From: a bacterium
GTDB lineage: Bacteria > Hinthialibacterota > Hinthialibacteria > Hinthialibacterales > Hinthialibacteraceae
Direction of reading: 5' to 3'
Assembly (NCBI GenBank): GCA_016125385.1
Contig: WGLV01000062.1
Coordinates: 1 to 36,555, forward strand
Length of the DNA stretch: 36,555 nt
In this document: piece after piece, positions 17,317 through 24,816 of the stretch
Numbering within the stretch: the first letter of the stretch is position 1
Layout of the letters: the number at the start of each line of letters is the position of its first letter
Notes under the pieces: model-generated
The model's input: the letters and a program-made list of their open reading frames with translations, nothing else
Database searches by the model: none
Told to the model about the DNA's origin: nothing
Program-made: the position numbers and the translations under genes

Positions 17317-17349
17317 ACAGCCCGTTCTTTTGAGCGGGCTGTTTTTTTT
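17317..17349 (+). terminator. Intrinsic terminator after cold-shock gene
   Basis: ACAGCCCGTTC pairs with GAGCGGGCTGT (11 bp with one G-T wobble) around a TTTT loop, followed by eight Ts. It overlaps the last bases of the convergent radical SAM gene, whose stop is at 17348. Confidence 0.9.
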
Positions 17350-18154
17350 ATGCGTTCGCTTCTTCTTTCGAGCCGGGTCTCATCTTGACCAGAACGCCGG
17401 TTTCATCGCGCAGGCGCTGGGCGGCTGTCTGCATCCATTCATCGGGAAGCGTCTTCAGCGGCGTGGCCTCATAGGGGCGCTCGGCGGCGGAATGTCCCCC
17501 GCGCGACGCCACGTGCCACGCCCGTGGATATGGCCGCGATGGCGCGTTAAGTTGTACTTCGTCGGGCCCGATTCGTCCCACCAGGCGCAAGACGCCCTCA
17601 AACGCGTGCTGATTGAGTGGCATCATCATCACCTGTAAGCCTAAATACCCGCCATACGCCCGTTTGAATACTTCGATGTTCCTCAGGATTCCTTCGTGCG
17701 TTACGCCTGACGCGGGGCGGTTAACCCGGCACAACGACTCCTCATCGGCGGCGTCGAGTTTAACGAATACCTGATCGACCCCGCTCAAATCTTCGATGAC
17801 GCCGGGGTCGTTTAATCGGGTTCCATTGGTAAGCACGAGCTGCGGCAAGCCGCATCGTGATTTGAGCGCCCGGGACGCTTCGCCCAGGTTGAGCGCAAGC
17901 GTGGGCTCGCCACTGCCGCTGAACGTAATGATGTCCGACTCGCTCCACCGGCTGCGTTCAAAATCCTCCACCACCCGCTCGGTTGTGACGAACAGACAGC
18001 GCTCATTGGTGACCCGCTGAATCGCCCCCAGTTGGCAGTACACGCAGTTAAACGAGCAGACGGACTCATTGAGAATCAGGTCAACGCCCAGCGAACGGCC
18101 GACTCGCCAGGAGAAGACCGGACCATAAACTGTGGAGACCGCGTTATCATTCAT
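17348..18154 (-). CDS. Radical SAM protein (COG0731-like)
   Basis: This 268-residue protein has CSFNCVYCQLG, giving Cys33, Cys37 and Cys40 (C-X3-C-X2-C), the ligands of a [4Fe-4S] cluster that cleaves S-adenosylmethionine. The opening YGPVFSWRVGRSLGVDL is characteristic of the COG0731-like group of radical SAM oxidoreductases related to wybutosine biosynthesis enzymes. GSGEPTLALN is the glycine-rich SAM-binding motif. The natural substrate is unknown, because bacteria lack wybutosine. A short Gly/His/Ser-rich insertion near residues 215-230 precedes the C-terminal helix. The Shine-Dalgarno is weak (CGAAAG). The upstream region 18155-18346 has a short inverted repeat (GAGGCG/CGCCTC) that may fold in its leader. 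Confidence 0.88.
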   Translation of the reverse strand: MNDNAVSTVYGPVFSWRVGRSLGVDLILNESVCSFNCVYCQLGAIQRVTNERCLFVTTERVVEDFERSRWSESDIITFSGSGEPTLALNLGEASRALKSRCGLPQLVLTNGTRLNDPGVIEDLSGVDQVFVKLDAADEESLCRVNRPASGVTHEGILRNIEVFKRAYGGYLGLQVMMMPLNQHAFEGVLRLVGRIGPDEVQLNAPSRPYPRAWHVASRGGHSAAERPYEATPLKTLPDEWMQTAAQRLRDETGVLVKMRPGSKEEANA

Positions 18155-18346
18155 GTCGGGCTTTCGTTAGAAAGAGGCGGCTGGCGATCCTTCGCCTCCG
18201 GAAGTCATCAAACCCGGATGAATAATCAGCATAGGATCACGGTTGTAAAGAAAAACAGATGGGCTTACTCGTCTCACTTTCTTATTATTATGGCCCGTTC
18301 CATTAAAAAAACAACGTTGCGAAATCAGCGATAAAACGTTTATAAA

Positions 18347-18375
18347 TTGACAAAAATGTCCAATTGAGATAATAT
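18347..18375 (+). promoter_or_regulatory. Near-consensus sigma-70 promoter
   Basis: TTGACA at 18347-18352 and TAATAT at 18370-18375 are separated by exactly 17 bp. This is one of the best matches to the housekeeping consensus in the window. Transcription would begin near 18382 and run through the hairpin at 18417-18453. Confidence 0.6.
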
Positions 18376-18554
18376 TATAAATTAATGTCTTATATTAAAC
18401 AAATCAATCGTTTCTATTGTGGAAAAACTGCCCTTCCGTGATGATTTCCACAAGGGAGATATTAATATAAAATACTTTTATAACTTAACTTAAATCAAAA
18501 TAAGATGAATAAACCCACAAAAAACAGGCTGGGGAAAATTAAAAAAAAAATGTC

Positions 18555-18582
18555 TTGACGACCACTATTTTTTGTATAGACT
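18555..18582 (+). promoter_or_regulatory. Second promoter candidate, upstream of three hairpins
   Basis: TTGACG at 18555-18560 and TAGACT at 18577-18582 have a 16-bp spacer; TATAGA at 18575 is an alternative with too short a spacer (14 bp). The start would fall near 18590, giving a leader of about 170 nt before the TTG start at 18762. Confidence 0.35.
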
Positions 18583-18761
18583 CTATCAAGTAAGCATTTG
18601 TAATATTATGTTTAACGATGAAGAAATCCGGATTGAACGGATTTCTAACAGGGATGGCAGGGCATGTGAGCATTTTTTGTTACCGCCCTGCTATTGTTAT
18701 GATTCGCCGAGGTGACGTTGAGCGGCGAATTCGCGGAAGAGAGCATTCAGGAGTTTGATCG

Positions 18762-19136
18762 TTGCCTCACGCGGTCATTAACGGCGCGTTCGATCTCGGC
18801 GGATTCAGCCGGAATTTTCAGCCGATTCACGAAGAGAGCGACGCCTGGATCATAAAAGCCGATGAAATCTATGTAGAGCGCCTCGGCGCCCGGGCCATTC
18901 TCCCGGTCGTAGTCATTGAAGAGGGCCACCCGCAATCGTTCTACATTCGTCTTGCCGCCGCCGAATCGGGCGACCGCACCACGATCCGGCTGGATCCATC
19001 CACCGATCCGATCAAAACAGCAGGGGTAAAGCGGTCGGTCGCCCGGGTCGCTGAGGAGATTCTTCGCACTCAACCCGGCCTGCGGCTTGACCGCCATAAC
19101 CTGACAGGACTCATACAGTCAAACTTCCCGGCCTGA
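18762..19136 (+). CDS. Protein of unknown function, 124 residues
   Basis: The likely start is TTG at 18762: an in-frame TGA at 18756-18758 rules out any extension, and AGGAG at 18749-18753 sits 8 nt upstream. The protein is soluble, with no signal peptide, and reads MPHAVINGAFDLGGFSRNFQ onward. It has a beta-rich middle (IKADEIYVERLGARAILPVV, then VIEEGHPQSFYIRLAAAESG) and a helical C-terminus (KRSVARVAEEILRTQPG). I do not recognise a family. The mixed alpha/beta pattern suggests a small single-domain fold. It is preceded by an unusual structured leader (18590-18740), so its expression may be tightly controlled. The opposite-strand frame at 18747-19097 is judged a shadow. It is separated by 150 bp from the next unknown gene in the same direction. 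Confidence 0.7.
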   Translation: MPHAVINGAFDLGGFSRNFQPIHEESDAWIIKADEIYVERLGARAILPVVVIEEGHPQSFYIRLAAAESGDRTTIRLDPSTDPIKTAGVKRSVARVAEEILRTQPGLRLDRHNLTGLIQSNFPA

Positions 19137-19286
19137 CGCGAGGCGTTTCGCGCACGACGGCTTGGATATCCAATAGATTTGCCGGTTTTCATCTTTTTCG
19201 TTTCCATTCGCAATGGCGAGTGTCCGCGTCGCCCTGGGCGGTGCGCGGAAAGAAGAACCCCGGCATAGAAGGGAGGCAGTGTTTCG

Positions 19287-20012
19287 ATGGAATCGATTCA
19301 ACGGAATGAAGAGGCTGCATGCCGCGAGACCAAAGAATCCATCGAGAATCATCTCATTCAGGAATGGGGCATGTCGCCCGAAACCGCCCGCCGGTTCGTT
19401 CAGCGCCAGCCAGGCATCACTTTGAATGAGTCAGTCGAGTATATGCGAGCCGTTACCAAGGGATACCGGGTTCTGTACCGGCGCACCCACGGTCAACGCA
19501 TAAGCCCGATCTTGTTGCGCCGCGCAACGGAAATGGCGCTGGAGCGTACCGCTCGCCGCCGCCAGCCGTTGACCGAAAAAGACCTGATGTACCTGTTACA
19601 GCAGGCCCGCGACGCAACCGACGCGGATATCGCCCGCAAGAGCGATCCGTCCAGTGAAGAAGGCCGCGTACGGATTCTGCGGCCCCTGCGTGAAGCCGTG
19701 ATTTGTGAAGAAGACGCCGTGACCCGCAATCGTCTGATGGGCGTGGCAGACGTCTTCATCAAACACGGTTACGTGCTGAACAAACAGTTTCTGATCGACG
19801 ATTGCCTGCAACAGGAAGAAATTTTCCCCAATCGCCGCACCGTCGATGAAACGCTGGAAATTCTGCGTACTTCCTACGAAGCGCTCGGTTTTTCCAAGGA
19901 CGACGTCTTTATCGCCTCGGCGTATCTCGACGTTCCGTACGGTAAGGTAAGCACCGCGCGGACGCCGAAAAAAACCAATGGCAAGTCGTCCGATCCCCGC
20001 TTTATCTACTGA
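19287..20012 (+). CDS. Protein of unknown function, 241 residues, helical and charged
   Basis: GGGAGG at 19270-19275 lies 11 nt before the ATG, slightly far but acceptable. The protein is highly helical, with many Arg, Glu and Gln residues (for example RRATEMALERTARRRQPLTE near residues 80-98). No signal peptide, membrane segment or catalytic motif was seen. A C-terminal region reads VDETLEILRTSYEALGFSKD, suggesting a second helical bundle. The basic C-terminus (ARTPKKTNGKSSD) may be flexible or bind nucleic acid. I do not recognise a family. Its neighbours are another unknown protein and, across a terminator, the KtrB/KtrA pair. A strong terminator follows at 20035-20069. Confidence 0.75.
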   Translation: MESIQRNEEAACRETKESIENHLIQEWGMSPETARRFVQRQPGITLNESVEYMRAVTKGYRVLYRRTHGQRISPILLRRATEMALERTARRRQPLTEKDLMYLLQQARDATDADIARKSDPSSEEGRVRILRPLREAVICEEDAVTRNRLMGVADVFIKHGYVLNKQFLIDDCLQQEEIFPNRRTVDETLEILRTSYEALGFSKDDVFIASAYLDVPYGKVSTARTPKKTNGKSSDPRFIY

Positions 20013-20034
20013 CTCACGCATTGGATTGACTGAA

Positions 20035-20069
20035 AAAGCCGCGGTGGAATACTCCATCGCGGCTTTTTT
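20035..20069 (+). terminator. Intrinsic terminator after unknown gene 19287-20012
   Basis: AAAGCCGCGGTGGA pairs with TCCATCGCGGCTTT (14 bp with one G-T wobble) around an ATAC loop, ending in six Ts. It separates the unknown gene from ktrB. Confidence 0.9.
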
Positions 20070-20138
20070 CATGGGGGCGGGGCGGGCGTTATCACATCCC
20101 GCCGGCTCGGTTATAATAGTCATCGGCAATCCAAATCC

Positions 20139-21506
20139 ATGAAAATCCAAAAATACCTGACTCCATTTTCGCTGCCGGTCTTATCTTTCGCGCTGGTGAT
20201 CCTTCTCGGCGCCGCCTTGCTCCGTCTACCCATCAGCACGACGGGCGCGGGCGTCTCGTGGCTCGACGCGCTTTTTACCGCCACCTCGGCGACCTGCGTG
20301 ACCGGGCTGGTGGTGGTGGATACGGGAGGCGCCTACACACGCTTCGGCCAGTCGGTCATTCTCGCCCTGATTCAGTTGGGCGGGCTGGGTATCATGACCT
20401 ACGCCAGCCTGGTGTTTTATCTCTGGACCAAACGCATCCCCCTCAGCGACCGCCTCGCGGTAGGCGGCAGCCTTCTCCACGACCCGTCGTTTCACCTGGG
20501 GCGTTTTCTGCTGCGGGTGATCGTGTTGTGCCTCTCCATCGAAGCGGCGGGCGCGGTGTTGCTCTGGCTGTGCGATCCGGTGGGCTTCGCTCCCTTCTCC
20601 GCCCTGTTCCATTCAGTCTCCGCGTTCTGTAACGCCGGTTTCGGGCTCTACGCCGACAGCCTGACGCAATGGCGCGGCGACTGGGGCGTCAACCTGATCT
20701 TCATGGCGCTGATCACGCTGGGCGGTCTGGGTTTTTCCATCACCATCGAGTTGTTCCGCAAGTTGAAATCCTGGCTGCTGAACCGCAACTCAAAAGACCA
20801 TCGGCCGTTTCAACTGAGCTGGCAGGCGAGCATCGTTTTACGAACCAGCCTGATCCTCGTACTGGCCGGCGCGGCGCTGATCTGGTGGGCCGAAAACGTC
20901 CACATCCATTCCGATTTGAGCTGGGGCGATTCGATTCTGACCGCGCTCTTTCAATCGGTCACCTGCCGCACCGCCGGCTTCAACACGCTTGACGTCTCTC
21001 ACATGACCAACCTTTCGCTGATGGCGATGATATTGCTCATGTTCGTGGGTGGATCCCCGGGGTCCTGCGCCGGCGGCATCAAGACGACGACCTTCGCCGC
21101 CATGCTGGCGTATCTCCGCGCTCAATTGCAGGGCCGCCATCAGACCGTGATGGGGCGGTTCGCGCTCAATTCACAAGACCAGAACAAGGCGCTTTCATTA
21201 ACCACCTTTGCTGTGGCGGTGGTCCTGCTCAGCGTATTCATCATGACCATTACGGATGGAGAGCAGGCTCCGCACAGTCTGGCGGGCGGATCGTTTCTCG
21301 ATATTCTGTTTGAAACGGTTTCCGCCTTCGGTACGGTCGGGCTCAGTACCGGGCTGACCTCATCGCTGAGCGCGTTAGGAAAATGCTGGATCATCGCCTT
21401 GATGTTCATTGGCAGGCTGGGGCCGATTCTGTTTCTGACCATCATCATCGAATGGCAGAGCGAACCGCGCTTTAACTGGCCTGAAAGCCAGATGATGATC
21501 GGCTGA
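20139..21506 (+). CDS. ktrB: Potassium uptake protein, TrkH/KtrB family
   Basis: This 455-residue integral membrane protein has the four-repeat pore architecture of Ktr/Trk channels. Its four filter segments are visible: TATSATCVTGLVVVDTG, FHSVSAFCNAGFGL, FQSVTCRTAGFNT and FETVSAFGTVGLSTGL. The GSPGSCAGGIKTTTF loop near residue 305 is a typical gating-loop signature. It moves K+ (with Na+ in some species) across the inner membrane. The size suits KtrB better than TrkH. No clear Shine-Dalgarno lies before the ATG at 20139, unlike the neighbours. ktrA follows 33 bp later. Confidence 0.93.
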   Translation: MKIQKYLTPFSLPVLSFALVILLGAALLRLPISTTGAGVSWLDALFTATSATCVTGLVVVDTGGAYTRFGQSVILALIQLGGLGIMTYASLVFYLWTKRIPLSDRLAVGGSLLHDPSFHLGRFLLRVIVLCLSIEAAGAVLLWLCDPVGFAPFSALFHSVSAFCNAGFGLYADSLTQWRGDWGVNLIFMALITLGGLGFSITIELFRKLKSWLLNRNSKDHRPFQLSWQASIVLRTSLILVLAGAALIWWAENVHIHSDLSWGDSILTALFQSVTCRTAGFNTLDVSHMTNLSLMAMILLMFVGGSPGSCAGGIKTTTFAAMLAYLRAQLQGRHQTVMGRFALNSQDQNKALSLTTFAVAVVLLSVFIMTITDGEQAPHSLAGGSFLDILFETVSAFGTVGLSTGLTSSLSALGKCWIIALMFIGRLGPILFLTIIIEWQSEPRFNWPESQMMIG

Positions 21507-21539
21507 ATCTGGCAATCCACGTAAAAAGGAACCTCGACT

Positions 21540-22196
21540 ATGGGACGTCACATACAGATCGGTATAATCGGACTGGGAAAATTCGGACTCGCGCTCGGTG
21601 AGGCTCTGATGAAACAGGGCGCCGAAGTCGTCGGCGTCGACGCGCACCCCGCGATGGTCAAGCGCGCTCAGGACGTCCTCACGCAGGTCTACCAGGCCGA
21701 CGCCACCGATGAAACCGCCCTCAAACAGCTGGGGCTGGCTGACATGACCTACGTCGTGATCGGCGTGGGACAGCAGATGGAAGCTAGCACCCTGATCGCG
21801 TTACACCTCAAAGAACTCGGCGCCCCCCAGGTGTGGGTCAAGGCGGTCAGTGAAGATCACGAAAAAATTCTGTATAAGATCGGCGTCGATTTCGTCGTGT
21901 TTCCCGAGCGGGAAGCCGCCGAGCAGATCGCCCATCGCCTGACCGTCCCCGGTCTGATCGACATGCTGCCCTTCTGGCATGGCGTCGTACTGCAACAGCT
22001 GACCATCGACGAGTGGGAAGGCAAGACGCTCCGCGAGATCGACATGACCAACAAATACCACGTGCAGGCGGTGGCGATTGGAAATCAGGGCGATAAAGAC
22101 CTGAGCTTCGTCCCCAACGCCAACAAACCCCTCGCCCGGGGCGACGTGCTGATCGTCATCGGCAAAGAAGACGATATATCGAAAATCAAATCCTGA
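21540..22196 (+). CDS. ktrA: Cytoplasmic K+ uptake regulator, RCK-domain protein (KtrA/TrkA)
   Basis: This 218-residue protein has an RCK_N Rossmann domain with the dinucleotide-binding motif IGIIGLGKFGLALGEAL (residues about 6-22) and the acidic end of beta-2 in VVGVDAHP. An RCK_C domain follows at about 135-218 (LTIDEWEGKTLREIDMTNKY, ...GDVLIVIGKEDD). KtrA octamers bind ATP, ADP or NAD(H) and gate the KtrB channel at the inner membrane. AAGGA at 21525-21529 lies 10 nt before the ATG. The close spacing with ktrB indicates one operon. Confidence 0.94.
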   Translation: MGRHIQIGIIGLGKFGLALGEALMKQGAEVVGVDAHPAMVKRAQDVLTQVYQADATDETALKQLGLADMTYVVIGVGQQMEASTLIALHLKELGAPQVWVKAVSEDHEKILYKIGVDFVVFPEREAAEQIAHRLTVPGLIDMLPFWHGVVLQQLTIDEWEGKTLREIDMTNKYHVQAVAIGNQGDKDLSFVPNANKPLARGDVLIVIGKEDDISKIKS

Positions 22197-22567
22197 CTTT
22201 GAAGAATTCGAGATATTTCTGGTTCGGTTGTCAAAATTCCGTTCGTAATGAACACAAGGAAACGAATTTTTCCTCGCATTCGAACTCAACCTGACTTCGG
22301 CGGCAAATATAACCAGAAAGATACGCTTGAATTTCCTGACGCCTCCATCATTACGGCGAACATTCCAGTTCAACCCCGTCATTTTGACCCAGCGCTCCCC
22401 GTCATCCTGACGGATTCACTCCCATCGGCGTCATCTCTCGACGCAAAGCCATCCACCACATAACCAACTGCACAAACGAAACTTACGCACAAACTGGCCC
22501 AATTTGGAATCCTGTTTGCGATGGTTATTCATCAACTTGTTCATCACGCCATGACAGGAGGCCAATA
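22197..22567 (+). other. Intergenic region upstream of PRC-barrel gene
   Basis: This 371-bp gap has no credible gene; the 71-residue frame at 22248-22463 has no ribosome-binding site or recognisable features. A small perfect hairpin CCGTCATCCTGACGG lies near 22397-22411, without a T-run. A short CCCGTCAT motif occurs twice (about 22377 and 22398). The promoter of the PRC-barrel gene should lie here, but no convincing -35/-10 pair was seen. Confidence 0.3.
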
Positions 22568-23545
22568 ATGAATTTGAAAATGCGCAGTCTGATGACGATT
22601 CTGATCGGTTCAACGCTTTGTTTGAGTTCGGCCATCGCGTTCACGGGAAACCAGGACGGACAATTGACCGGCATGACGGTATACGATAACGCCCATCATC
22701 GCGTGGGAACGATCGCCGCCGTCTGGTCTGACTTGAATACGGGCCGAGTGGAATACACCGCGATCAAGCTGGACAAGAAAGATGGAATGAAACCGCAAAC
22801 CGTGCTGGCGCCATTCAGCGCGCTTCACTACAACACCCGCACAAAAGCGTTTCGCGTCGAAGCGAGCCGCGATCAATTGACGCGGGCGCCAGAAGTGATT
22901 CGCTCTGAATCACTGAATCCAGAAGCCAAAATTAATACGCGCAAGTACTATCGCAACCTCACCACAAAGCGCGGCAATGACGCAACCACGCCTCGCGACA
23001 TGGCTCCCCAGCCTTATGGCAAGGGAATAACGATGGGCCAGCGATCGGAAAAAGAAGACTCTCACGCGGACGAACTGAAGCGCGAGCAGGTTAAAGAATG
23101 GATTCATAATGAGGCGATTGAACGAGGCCAGGGCGAGGTCACCGAGGGCAATGATATCGATCCGCATCAGGGCCGCTTCAACGAAGCCTATCAGACGCCC
23201 TACGACCAGCCCGGGTACTTTTATCTGAGCGGTTTGAGCCCTGAGCCTTACGTTGATACGAAACCGGCCAGAGAAGACGCCGGCAAAAACAAGAAAGCGT
23301 TTATCTCTCCCGAACATCTCGATCGACTGCTGGGTAAGGAGTTGGTGGTGATCGCCATGACGCCCCGGAAAGACGATTCCCTGCGCAAGCTGGCGCGGAA
23401 GTATCAGGATGACGACGTCGCGTTCGTTCACGTCGACGCACGCCGCGGCGCGTATCTGATCGTGGGGAAGAAGATGAACGTCATCGCCTACGGCGGTCTC
23501 AACCACATGGACCGATTACAGCGCGAAATCAAACAGGCGTTTTAA
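22568..23545 (+). CDS. Exported PRC-barrel-domain protein
   Basis: This 325-residue protein has a signal peptide (residues 1-25, ending in SSAIAFTG). A PRC-barrel-like domain follows (about 30-110), including GMTVYDNAHHRVGTIAAVWS and VEYTAIKLDKKDGMKPQTVL. A low-complexity, charged middle (130-210) follows, then a compact C-terminal domain (about 240-325) with LGKELVVIAMTPRKDDSLRK and VAFVHVDARRGAYLIVGKKM. The C-terminal domain was not recognised. PRC-barrel proteins are usually small RNA- or protein-binding beta barrels, but exported ones often sit in the envelope of stress-related genes. The strong AGGAGG at 22556-22561 fits the start. A bidirectional terminator follows. Confidence 0.75.
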   Translation: MNLKMRSLMTILIGSTLCLSSAIAFTGNQDGQLTGMTVYDNAHHRVGTIAAVWSDLNTGRVEYTAIKLDKKDGMKPQTVLAPFSALHYNTRTKAFRVEASRDQLTRAPEVIRSESLNPEAKINTRKYYRNLTTKRGNDATTPRDMAPQPYGKGITMGQRSEKEDSHADELKREQVKEWIHNEAIERGQGEVTEGNDIDPHQGRFNEAYQTPYDQPGYFYLSGLSPEPYVDTKPAREDAGKNKKAFISPEHLDRLLGKELVVIAMTPRKDDSLRKLARKYQDDDVAFVHVDARRGAYLIVGKKMNVIAYGGLNHMDRLQREIKQAF

Positions 23546-23556
23546 CATAAACAATT

Positions 23557-23601
23557 CCGTCTCATTATCCCAGTACTCGGCGTCCGTCTCCACGGCGCCG
23601 G
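23557..23601. repeat. 45-bp duplicate of CBM9-gene 3' coding sequence (43/45 identical to 28199-28243)
   Basis: Bases 23557-23590 are identical to 28199-28232. After two mismatches another nine bases match, giving 43/45 by hand. On the minus strand both copies encode ETDAEYWDNET, which near 28200 is the end of the CBM9-like domain. Here it has no gene around it: it lies just after the PRC-barrel stop. It is best read as a remnant or recombination scar of a CBM9-like paralogue. Confidence 0.7.
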
Positions 23602-23638
23602 CTGCGGAGAAGATGAGGGAAATTTTCCGATGCGAACG

Positions 23639-23667
23639 AACCAGGGGCCGCGCGGCCCCTGGTTTTT
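23639..23667. terminator. Strong bidirectional palindromic terminator
   Basis: AACCAGGGGCCGC is followed directly by its exact reverse complement, a 26-bp perfect palindrome (23639-23664). On the plus strand five Ts follow, so it terminates the PRC-barrel gene. It lies in the gap between that gene and the convergent WD40-like gene and may also stop the latter. Confidence 0.8.
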
Positions 23668-23689
23668 GCTCCCATCACAACGAGGAATG

Positions 23690-24799
23690 TTAGTTTTTAT
23701 ACACATTCGCCGGTTTGATGGCCGTCGTCAGATCGCTGATGTCATAGATGTAAATGGTTTTATTGTTAACGGAAAGAATTCGTTCAGAATCCGGAAAAAA
23801 TCGGACGAGTGTATCAGGTGAATCCGGTTGATCTTTTCCGCTTTGCTTTGAAAATGGATACTCTCTCAAGGTCGTATTGCTTTCCACGCCAACAATGCTG
23901 CGCGGGAGAATAACAGAACCGTCTTCAAACGCAAGCGACGCGGTTAACAATAAATCGCCTTCCGCCGTTACGTCCTGAATATCCAAGTTGTCATCAGATA
24001 TATCAATGTATCGAATTATATTTTCGCTAAAGTTGACAAGCGCGTCGGGACCGTTTTTTCTGACGTAAAACCAATCCCCAAATTCGGATTTGATTTGTCC
24101 GGACGCGATGATGGTCGTCTCGTCGTTTCGATAATCCCAAATCACGGAATCAAAACCAGCGAAACCCGACGCCAAAATTCTCGATTCCGGTTCGGCATAG
24201 CTCATTTCATCCAGAAACTGATCGAAATGATCCGCAATCGACAGATCGCGGGGAAACGACAAGGATGAAAACTTTATTTCATTTAAATAATGGGCGAACT
24301 GATGCCGTGCGATTTCTCTGTAATCATCCAAATCGAATATGTGAACGCCTCCATTTGGATCGCCGATCGCAAGCAAAGACGAATCTTCGCTAAAATCGCT
24401 CGCTTCCACTCCACCAAGAACTTTTGTCGAGTCGTGTAATTCTTTTGTGAAAGTCGTGAATGTGTGAAGGAGCGTTCCATCTTCCACGCGATACAAATTC
24501 GCTTGAAAGAAATGATACCCTACCAGCAGAAAATTATCATTTGGAGAAAACGAAATAAGGGTAGTTCGAGCGACACCAGGCAATTCACCAAATTCTCGAA
24601 CGACGACACCTGTGAAACTATCGATCAACTTTGGATTATGACCCCCGATTGCAATATAATCACCATGATGAGACAGGGCGATTTGATCGATTGGATAATT
24701 GCATTCATCGCAATGATAACTTAAAATTGGGGAAGTTTGCGAAAAAGCCAACAAGCCGAAAAAAAAGCAAACAGAGGCAATTAAGAATTTGCGAATCAT
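23690..24799 (-). CDS. Secreted WD40-like beta-propeller protein (cassette copy A)
   Basis: This 369-residue protein has a signal peptide (IRKFLIASVCFFFGLLAFSQ). Repeats of WD40-type strands include IALSHHGDYIAIGG, ISFSPNDNFLLVGY, DFSEDSSLLAIGDPNGGVHIFD and VRFFPDSERILSVNNKTIYI, ending IYDISDLTTAIK. It starts 17 bp after the glycosidase stop with GAGGAG before the ATG, so the two are almost certainly co-transcribed. Its paralogue (32940-34025) has the same place after a second glycosidase gene, the same length, the same opening blade pattern and the same DISDL ending. The role is unknown; it may be a scaffold or ligand-binding partner of the glycosidase. Lower GC than the left half of the window. 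Confidence 0.8.
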   Translation of the reverse strand: MIRKFLIASVCFFFGLLAFSQTSPILSYHCDECNYPIDQIALSHHGDYIAIGGHNPKLIDSFTGVVVREFGELPGVARTTLISFSPNDNFLLVGYHFFQANLYRVEDGTLLHTFTTFTKELHDSTKVLGGVEASDFSEDSSLLAIGDPNGGVHIFDLDDYREIARHQFAHYLNEIKFSSLSFPRDLSIADHFDQFLDEMSYAEPESRILASGFAGFDSVIWDYRNDETTIIASGQIKSEFGDWFYVRKNGPDALVNFSENIIRYIDISDDNLDIQDVTAEGDLLLTASLAFEDGSVILPRSIVGVESNTTLREYPFSKQSGKDQPDSPDTLVRFFPDSERILSVNNKTIYIYDISDLTTAIKPANVYKN

Positions 24800-24816
24800 T
24801 TTTTTCTCTCCTCAAA

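Larger units (their letters stand above)
18155..18761 (+). other. AT-rich intergenic region with promoters and a chain of hairpins
   Basis: This 607-bp gap between the radical SAM gene and the 124-residue gene contains no credible gene. It is markedly AT-rich from about 18290 to 18610, unlike its flanks. Strong hairpins are: TTGTGGAAA/TTTCCACAA (18417-18425 with 18445-18453), AGAAATCCG/CGGATTTCT (18622-18630 with 18638-18646), GCAGGGC/GCCCTGC (18657-18663 with 18685-18691) and ATTCGCCG/CGGCGAAT (18702-18709 with 18723-18730). The last three sit between a promoter candidate at 18555 and the ribosome-binding site at 18749. A riboswitch-like leader or a small RNA is plausible; no known class was recognised. 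Confidence 0.45.

Noticed and set aside
18747-19097. Minus-strand frame opposite the 124-residue gene
   Set aside because: The plus-strand frame has an AGGAG, a stop directly before its start and a protein-like composition; the minus frame lacks these.
22248-22463. 71-residue frame in the gap before the PRC-barrel gene
   Set aside because: No ribosome-binding site, no known motif and low-complexity sequence; the PRC-barrel gene starts properly at 22568.
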